The translations under genes were made by a program, and so were the position numbers. This document shows, piece by piece, positions 57,976 to 64,000 of a stretch of 64,000 nt of DNA. Below the pieces are notes generated by a model. The model saw only the letters and a program-made list of their open reading frames with translations. It was not told where the DNA came from and did no database searches. Positions within the stretch are counted from its first letter, which is position 1. Each line of letters opens with the position of its first letter. Origin of the DNA: Watersipora subatra (Eukaryota > Bryozoa > Gymnolaemata > Cheilostomatida > Watersiporidae); NCBI RefSeq assembly GCF_963576615.1, contig NC_088715.1:51314007-51378006 (forward strand). Direction: 5' to 3'.

Positions 57976-59743
57976 TATGGTAGAATGACTTTAGTGCATT
58001 TTGTGGTTATGATATGCAAGTTAATATAACAATACAACAAGTGTAACATAAACACTGAATCTAACTTAAAGCACATCAATTACATAAGTACTTTTATCAT
58101 ATATTTCAGTACATCAGTCTTGGCTTTCGAATGAGCCTATATTCAATACACAAAAAATAATAGAACTATGAAAAACAGGGTGTCAAAAGTATGTCCTGCA
58201 ATAAAAAAAACACTTGGTTGTGGTTCCCACAATGTGATGTCATAATTATCATTTAGCCTTAAATCATTGATCCCTTTCGTTGCCATTGAGGCTGCGCTTT
58301 TCTGTGACAATCGGTGCTCTTAAACCCAGAAAGCACTAATAATAAACTAGCATTATAGATAATCAACAATGCCCGGGGATCGTGCTAACGCCCGACCAAT
58401 ACAAACACATGTTCTGGGTTAATAGATTTCGGATTGTTAGAGTTTCCTTTTTTCATCTTTTCGTTCATTTTAAACATTTATAGTAATTATTATCACATCG
58501 TTTTATATGATGGCATTGTTTGTCCCATACAGAAATGATTAATAACTTGATTAATAACTAATTAGTAATTGAATGTCAGAAAGAAAAAAAATATAAAAAT
58601 TACAATATTGATACTATATTAGAATAAATAGTATATGGAAAATAAAAAACAGGTGTATTGGACAGTTAAATTAATCACTTTGTGTATGATACTAGCTTAT
58701 AGGCAGATTATGTTATTTACAGTAGGCTTCTCTATTTTGTACAATCCCGGAGTGCAGTGAGTCAACCCAAACGATTGATTTAATTCAATTGACTTCTACA
58801 ACAAAATTAAACAAAAACAGAAATTACTACTAACAACATATCTGGTTGTTAACCACCCATGGTGGTAAAGGTAATGCAATCATATCAATTAAATTGTGAC
58901 CTGCAGTGGCGTGGCCCTAGGACTATATGTAAATTGCACTCTTGCGAGATCACGCAATGCTTAAAATTAATTAGCCTCAGTCGCGCCCCTCAACGTCACA
59001 ATAAAAAGAGAGGGCTAGTACATAATATCATCGGGAAAATATAATATGGTGCTTGAAATCTGAGTTATTTATCATAAAAATAATCTGTACATGGAGAGCT
59101 GATGACACTGATTCCTTTGCCATCTTCATTGGTTCTCTGGAGTTGTCCTGCCTTCGAATACCACTAGCATCATTGTCGTAGTTGATAAATATAAGCGGTA
59201 AGCGATAAAATAAGCGGTAAGAGCACACAACACTTAATATAAAAATTGTGACGTCACAATTTCTGAGCCTATACCATTGAACATTTCTGTGGTAGAGCTT
59301 TGGGGAAAAACTCCTATAAACACCAACCAATGTTTGTCTCACCATGTCAAACAATGGCTCATTTAAAAGTCAAGATATTGAAGAACCTGAATAAGCCAAA
59401 ACAGTACTTATGCAATTGATGTGCTTTAAATGAATCTAGCTTACTAAACGCTTGAAAGAAGTTTTAGTATGTATTTTAGTAAACTTCAAACTTGTAGCTA
59501 AAATTCGATCATCTGTTTACAAACCCATTTTTACCATAACGGATAATGCTGAACTTGCCATGGCGAGCATCTCTTAATACCGTATATAATCAGTACACAA
59601 ATCGCCAAATTTTAATTTCGAGATCAACTATTGTTGATAGCGTGTGACGGAACAAATTAGCCCTAATGAAAAAAAGACGAAGAAGCATCGTGTTGCATAT
59701 AATTATGCCCAAAATATTTCTTAAGCTATATTTCTACACGGTA
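57976..59743. other. Intergenic or large intron, no exon recognised
   Basis: May belong to the last introns or 3' region of the DHHC gene at the right, but no further exon could be placed. Minus-strand ORF 59028-59354 (MFDMVRQTLVGVYRSF...) has no recognisable domain. Confidence 0.3.
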
Positions 59744-59892
59744 TAGCTTGTATAGCTCAGTGGTAGAGCGCTTGGATTTAAAACTTGCGGTTGCAATCTC
59801 CATGAGTTCAAATCCATTATAATGTGGAATTTTAAATTCTAAGATTTTAATAGCTATAGCTGGACAAACACGGACAGACCAACTTCGAGATA
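59744..59892 (+). mobile_element. tRNA-derived SINE, copy 2
   Basis: Better preserved: A box TAGCTCAGTGGTAGAGCGC and B box GAGTTCAAATCC spaced as in a tRNA, then the same body and tail as copy 1. Confidence 0.8.
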
Positions 59893-59914
59893 TACATGTA
59901 TATACCTCTCAAAA

Positions 59915-59954
59915 CTTGTATATATATATATGTATATATATATATATGTATATA

Positions 59955-59987
<33 letters not shown>

Positions 59988-59990
59988 ATA

Positions 59991-60061
<71 letters not shown>

Positions 60062-60062
60062 T
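59915..60062. repeat. (TATG/TA)n microsatellite
   Basis: About 150 bp of TA with interspersed GTATA. The 84-codon minus-strand ORF across it is an artefact of the repeat. Confidence 0.95.
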
Positions 60063-60124
60063 TGGGGACTAAATAGACATATATAACTTCTAAGTGAATG
60101 GCATTCAAATAGAGGTTTTATATA

Positions 60125-60932
60125 CAGACGGTTCCCAACCTACGAACGAGTTACGTTCCGAATGATTGTTCGTAAGGTGAATTTGTTCGTAATTTGCTTC
60201 AGTGCTATATTTTGTATTATAATTTATGTTTAAGGCCTATATAAGTATATTGAAGGTTTATATAAGTATGTTTAAGGCTTGTATAAGTAACCTGCATTGG
60301 TTTGTACTGAAAAAAATATTTAATAAAATGGAGATAATACTTTGGTGGACGCCGGGCCATGACACTGCATTTCTTATTTATTGTATGTCTTGTCCTTTTT
60401 ATTATATTGTTGTTTCAATCGTTATCCTATCACTTATCATTGTTGTCTTCTTTTTTGTATGTGTTGTCCGTTTATTATATCGTTGTTTCACTCGTTATGC
60501 TATTGTTATATCTGATATACCGTCATAACACTATCACTTATCGTCGCTTAGATTGTTGTCATACCGACGACGCTAGCGGTCCTATTTATTCACCTTGTTA
60601 GCCGGTGTTCTTCCGTTTGCCGTTAGCCGGAACGGTTGACATTATTGTATATAAATGAGTGCATTCATTTAGTTGAGCAGAGCAGATAGCCGTACGCTCC
60701 TCGGCTAGTGAAATTTCCTTCGCAAATTGAAAGCTGAATGAAACTACACGCACTCTCTTCTCTTTATTTATTAGTAGAGATCGTGCCAAGTAAAGGCCGG
60801 CAAATCCCTTTACAATACGTATGTAGAGTTCAAACAAATAATTCGAAAATTATTCGAGTTACGAACAACGGTACATACGTTCGTATGTACCGTTGTTCGT
60901 AACTCGAATGTTCGTAAGTAGGGAACCGTCTG
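60125..60932. mobile_element. Non-autonomous TA-inserting element, CAGACGGTTCCC ends
   Basis: 808 bp between TA at 60123-60124 and 60933-60934. Ends CAGACGGTTCCC and its complement. Contains a 21-bp unit repeated about three times (60223-60290) and a perfect 28-bp-arm palindrome (60852-60909). On the left it abuts a 24-bp vestige of a CCGTAAAACC-type terminus (about 60098-60121); on the right it shares its TA with the next element. Confidence 0.8.
60852..60909. repeat. Perfect palindrome, 28-bp arms, 2-bp loop
   Basis: 60852-60879 is the exact reverse complement of 60882-60909, with TT between. The arm begins ATTCGAGTTACGAACAACGG. It lies at the right end of the CAGACGGTTCCC element and overlaps its terminal motif GTTCGTAAGTAGGGAACC. 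Confidence 0.97.
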
Positions 60933-60934
60933 TA

Positions 60935-62419
60935 CCATAAAACCTTTATTTGGATGCCCCCTTTATTTGGATGCCACCTTTATTTAGATGCCACCTTTAT
61001 TTGGATGCCACCTTTATTTGGATGCCACCTTTATTTGGATGCCACCTTTATTTGGATGCCACCTCTATTTGGATGCCACCTCTATTTGACCGGCACCATA
61101 TGACAATGGTAGAAAAATAGAGTGCCACCTTTAATTAAACGCGCTTTAATTATACGCGGCCTTCATTTGACTGCCACATCGACATTCTTTGATCCTTACG
61201 ATCCAATAATAGAAAGTGATCAGTAGAAGTGTCCACAAAATCGTACTAATAGTGACCTCGTTACAGCAACAATAATTAATTTTTTCATTTTGTTTCTGTT
61301 CGTATCGAAGTCTGTTTTGCAACTCCAGAGCTTTTCGGTTTTTTTCGTTGAAACTTTAAAAGCACCACCATAGAAATAATTAGTAACTGTATCAGGCTAA
61401 TAGTAGCTCCATGTAAAACGCGGTCTTGATACTTCGATGTATGTAAAAAACGGTTAACATTTACAATGGTATATGAATGACTAGTTTTAGGCTAAAAGTT
61501 GTACATAGCGATCAAAACTTACGCATTGCAGTTGCGTGAAATGCAATGTGTAAAAGTTTTGTTCTGCTAAAATAATTATTTGGACACTAATATTGGCTAT
61601 TTCAGCAGTGCAGAAGCAGAATTGAGGTCAGAATACATTGTGGAAGGTATTGGACAGCCGGAAGATGTTCATTCCATCGAAAGCAACAATCAGAAAGCAA
61701 CTTCTGAGCGAACGATGCAAATATTTTTGTTTTAAAAATATTAATTTTTGTTTCTGCATGTAATATAAGTATGTTGCGTTTATGTCATTTGTTCCTGAAT
61801 ATATATATTTGTGGCATTTGATAGATTATTATACAACTTAAAAATTTGCAGATTTATAGCATATTATCTGATAACATCCTTGCGGTTATCTTAACACAGC
61901 TTACAATGGATCGATGCTAATAGCGCCCCTTCTATTGCACATAAAAAGCCAGTTTTTGTAGCAAACTAGCGAACATATGAAGGTTTTATGCAACATTTTT
62001 AAATATAGTTATAAAATAAAAATATGCCTTCAAATTTAGAATCAAATAAAATGTTGAAAGCTCCAACAAATTGCACAGCAGGACACAGGCTATAATATCA
62101 TCACAGGTTAATTGCAAGCAATAGATATCAACTGGTAGAGATATTTCTTCGATTCCCGATGCATATTTATTTAGAGATCTACAACAATTTGGAGGTAAAT
62201 TAAAAGATTTATTGCATCCAAAAGGGTTTATGTCGCTCTGCTCTGAAGGAGGGTGCAAGATATAGGCGACATTCGCTTCGCCCATAAATGGGTTAAATTT
62301 ATTTTCCCAAAATTCTGACGAGCTTCTTGGAAAATACAATGCCAGCCTCTATTTGACCGCCACTCTAAGAAAAGGGTTGAAAAATAGAGCGCCATGGCGT
62401 TCAAATAGAGGTTTTACGG
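60935..62419. mobile_element. TA-inserting element, CCGTAAAACCTC ends, copy 2
   Basis: 1485 bp from CCATAAAACC to GGTTTTACGG, with TA at both sides (60933-60934 shared with its neighbour; 62420-62421). Inverted relative of 52664-54111. A 117-codon minus-strand ORF at 61986-62339 and a plus-strand stretch near 61615-61735 (YIVEGIGQPEDVHSIESNNQ) after a TTTCAG acceptor-like site correspond to decayed blocks in copy 1, so the parent element probably coded on both strands. Family not identified. It lies in or just downstream of the DHHC gene. Confidence 0.75.
60945..61095. repeat. 17-bp minisatellite built from a transposon end
   Basis: About eight units of TTTATTTGGATGCCACC. The unit is the subterminal sequence of the CCGTAAAACC element, expanded in place; copy 1 has no such array. 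Confidence 0.95.
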
Positions 62420-62446
62420 TATATGTATGATATATATATATATAAA

Positions 62447-62535
62447 AATGATATGTACATGTATATAAATGATATGTACATGTATATAAATGATATGTAC
62501 ATGTATATAAATGATATGTTCATGTATATAAATGT
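62447..62535. repeat. 21-bp tandem repeat, about four copies
   Basis: Unit ATGATATGTACATGTATATAA, adjoining the transposon end and an AT-rich run, about 65 bp below the DHHC exon. Confidence 0.93.
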
Positions 62536-62599
62536 ATAACACATTTGTATTTTGAGATCTCAATGTACAAATGCTAATCTTCAAGAACAGTCAACTTAC

Positions 62600-63977
62600 G
62601 TGACACACAAACTCCATGTTATACGCTGTTTCAATGGCAGCGACCAGCCAAAGGTACCAGACGAGTATGACAAAGTTGGCCTGGTTGTGAAGACCTATGC
62701 AGGTGCCAGTAAACCTGTAAACAAGATAAGCTGCAAAATTACTGTAGGGAAGGTAAATATGATTGTAATACTTGTCTTATTTTTATATTTATATTTTAAT
62801 ACAATAAAATACATAAGTTGAAATGTATTTTATTATATTAAAATAATATAATGAAATAGGTTTTATTACAATATAACAACATAATAAAATGTATTTTATT
62901 ATATTATAATAAAATATATTATAAAATTCTATAAAATACATTATAAAATGAATATAATAATATTAGTTTTATAAATGTATTATAAAATTAATACATGTCT
63001 ACAGGAGCAAAAATAATCAAACATTAGAAATTAAATACACTATTCACCATTCGGTTATTCAATCATATCCATCATAAAAAGTTCAAATGTAAATGCAATG
63101 GCCAGCTGCCCAAAACAACGAGCAATTCTTTCATGTCCTCGAATGAATGGCCAAGACTATGGGCCCAACTATTTTTAAGGCATGGTTAAACATGCAGGTA
63201 GATTTTATTCAGTTACAGAAAAGCTTCAAATGAACTGCTTTTACATAAAACACTCTGCTTGAAAATATGGTTTTGACAGATTATTGCACCTGAACATGGT
63301 CTAACAGAACCTCTAACAAAAGTACGGTCATGATTTTGCCGAGTTCTTAAAAAGGATCACAGATAATGACAAACAAATGTAAATCTCAGGCTACAAACCA
63401 GCAGTGATGGTCCCTCTTCAAGATGCAGACATTACATACTTTACAGTGGTGACTCTCAGGAGGTCGCAACTCTCCACATTTTTCACATGTCTAACAAAAG
63501 AATTTAGGATTATCATTGAGCGTGGCATCTAATGATAACGTGATAAGCATATAGAAATGTTGATGGTTATGACCATATATATAATAAACCCTTATTAAAT
63601 AATAAGGGTTTATTATATCTATGGTTATGACAATAACTAGAAGGTGCATACCTCTATAGTAGTGTGAATAGCTAGCTTCCTGTCAAGAGGAAGTGAGGAC
63701 GGTCGGTTGTCAATGGTTACAACATTGTATAGCCTAATGTAGATGTTAAGAGCGCAGAACACTAGCAAACCTAAAAATTAACAAATTTTAATACCACTTG
63801 TTAGAAACAAAGATATTCAATAGCGAATCGTAATGTACATGTACACTCCTAATAAAAAGCAATGCGAAACCTTCGGCAAGAAAACTAGAAAAAATAAAAA
63901 CAGTTTCGTTGCAACAGTGCAACTAGTGGTGACATATGAATCAGTCTTTTTGTAGCACCTGATGGACAATTATCCAT
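62600..63977 (-). CDS. DHHC-type protein S-acyltransferase (palmitoyltransferase), partial
   Basis: Transfers palmitate from acyl-CoA to cysteines of membrane proteins; a multi-pass membrane enzyme. Exons on the minus strand: 63652-63770 (LLVFCALNIYIRLYNVVTID..., a membrane segment), 63399-63490 and 62600-62714. The second encodes TCEKCGELRPPESHHCKVC then NVCILKRDHHCW: the full C-x2-C-x9-HC-x2-C-x2-C-x4-DHHC pattern. The third continues FTGTCIGLHNQANFVILVWY, with the conserved Cys and Asn after DHHC and the next membrane helix. Splice sites are AG/GT throughout and phases match (2/0, 0/2, 2/0). A possible first exon, 63959-63977 with ATG at 63975-63977, splices in phase, giving MDNCPSG; this is uncertain and gives a short N-terminus. 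Later exons, including the fourth membrane segment, were not found and may lie beyond the transposons below 62420. It most resembles ZDHHC24-like proteins, with low certainty. Confidence 0.88.
62822..63000. repeat. AT-rich degenerate repeat in DHHC intron
   Basis: TATTTTATTATATTA-like words recur on both strands. It forms part of the 684-bp intron 62715-63398. No gene. Confidence 0.7.
63581..63616. repeat. Perfect inverted repeat, 16-bp arms, in DHHC intron
   Basis: 63581-63596 (ATAATAAACCCTTATT) is the exact complement of 63601-63616, loop AAAT. It lies in the 161-bp intron between exons 63652-63770 and 63399-63490, 36 bp from the donor. Confidence 0.95.
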
Positions 63978-64000
63978 GACTTAAATTTCAGCTGTCTGTG

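Noticed and set aside
59854-60108. 84-codon YIYIYI-rich ORF
   Set aside because: A translation of the TA/GTATA microsatellite.
62552-62821. Plus-strand ORF of 89 codons that looks spliced and soluble
   Set aside because: The minus strand gives a DHHC exon with correct splice sites and phase at 62600-62714; the plus-strand reading is its complement.

Overview
The window is animal genomic DNA: AT-rich, gene-poor, with spliced host exons and a dense mix of eukaryotic DNA transposons, LINEs, SINEs and LTR relics. Nothing is bacterial: there are no operons, no Shine-Dalgarno pattern and no CRISPR array. A multi-copy array of intronless-looking alpha-1,3-fucosyltransferases (GT10) suggests a marine invertebrate such as a lophotrochozoan. 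That placement is inference; the species cannot be named from the sequence.

The backbone (about 1-56.6 kb) is a minus-strand tandem array of seven GT10 copies in two subfamilies. Type I is copy A (1004-2222, frameshifted) and copy B (12851-14071, intact). Type II is copy C (22330-23610, one nonsense codon), D (30845-32119, intact), E (38246-38718, only the 3' third left), F (41443-42717, intact) and G (50159-51435, frameshifted). Intact copies encode type II Golgi membrane enzymes with a short cytoplasmic tail, signal anchor, stem and GT10 N- and C-terminal domains. Each type II copy has a conserved 3' flank of about 1.1 kb, a 5' flank with a TATA box about 100 bp from the ATG, and then a repeated module of about 2 kb. 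That module holds two exon-like membrane-protein ORFs, a small DNA transposon and a LINE tail. Leftover type I 3' tails sit inside the type II units, so the duplicated unit probably once held both gene types.

The units differ mainly by insertions. 2.8-8.1 kb is a broken copia fossil that carries two nested DNA elements. 8.1-11.1 kb is an older retroelement relic split by a 1.9-kb solo LTR, and a second solo LTR lies at 33.1-35.0 kb. 17.5-20.0 kb is a Tigger/pogo-like element. 24.8-26.4 kb is a Helitron-like insertion between A and T. Three related 0.9-kb elements sit in TTAA duplications. 38.7-40.0 kb is a 5'-truncated LINE that ends copy E. 43.7-46.8 kb is a piggyBac element interrupted by a 1.3-kb mariner. 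51.8-54.5 kb holds two TA-flanked elements and a 243-bp tandem duplication.

The right end (56.6-64 kb) lies outside the array. It has two copies of a tRNA-derived SINE, two abutting TA-flanked transposons, minisatellites, and part of a minus-strand gene for a DHHC-type protein S-acyltransferase. Three of that gene's exons can be placed with matching splice phases at 62600-62714, 63399-63490 and 63652-63770.

Three GT10 genes could make enzyme; the others are decaying. The duplicated flanks give natural empty-site comparisons, so several insertions can be defined to the base without outside data.
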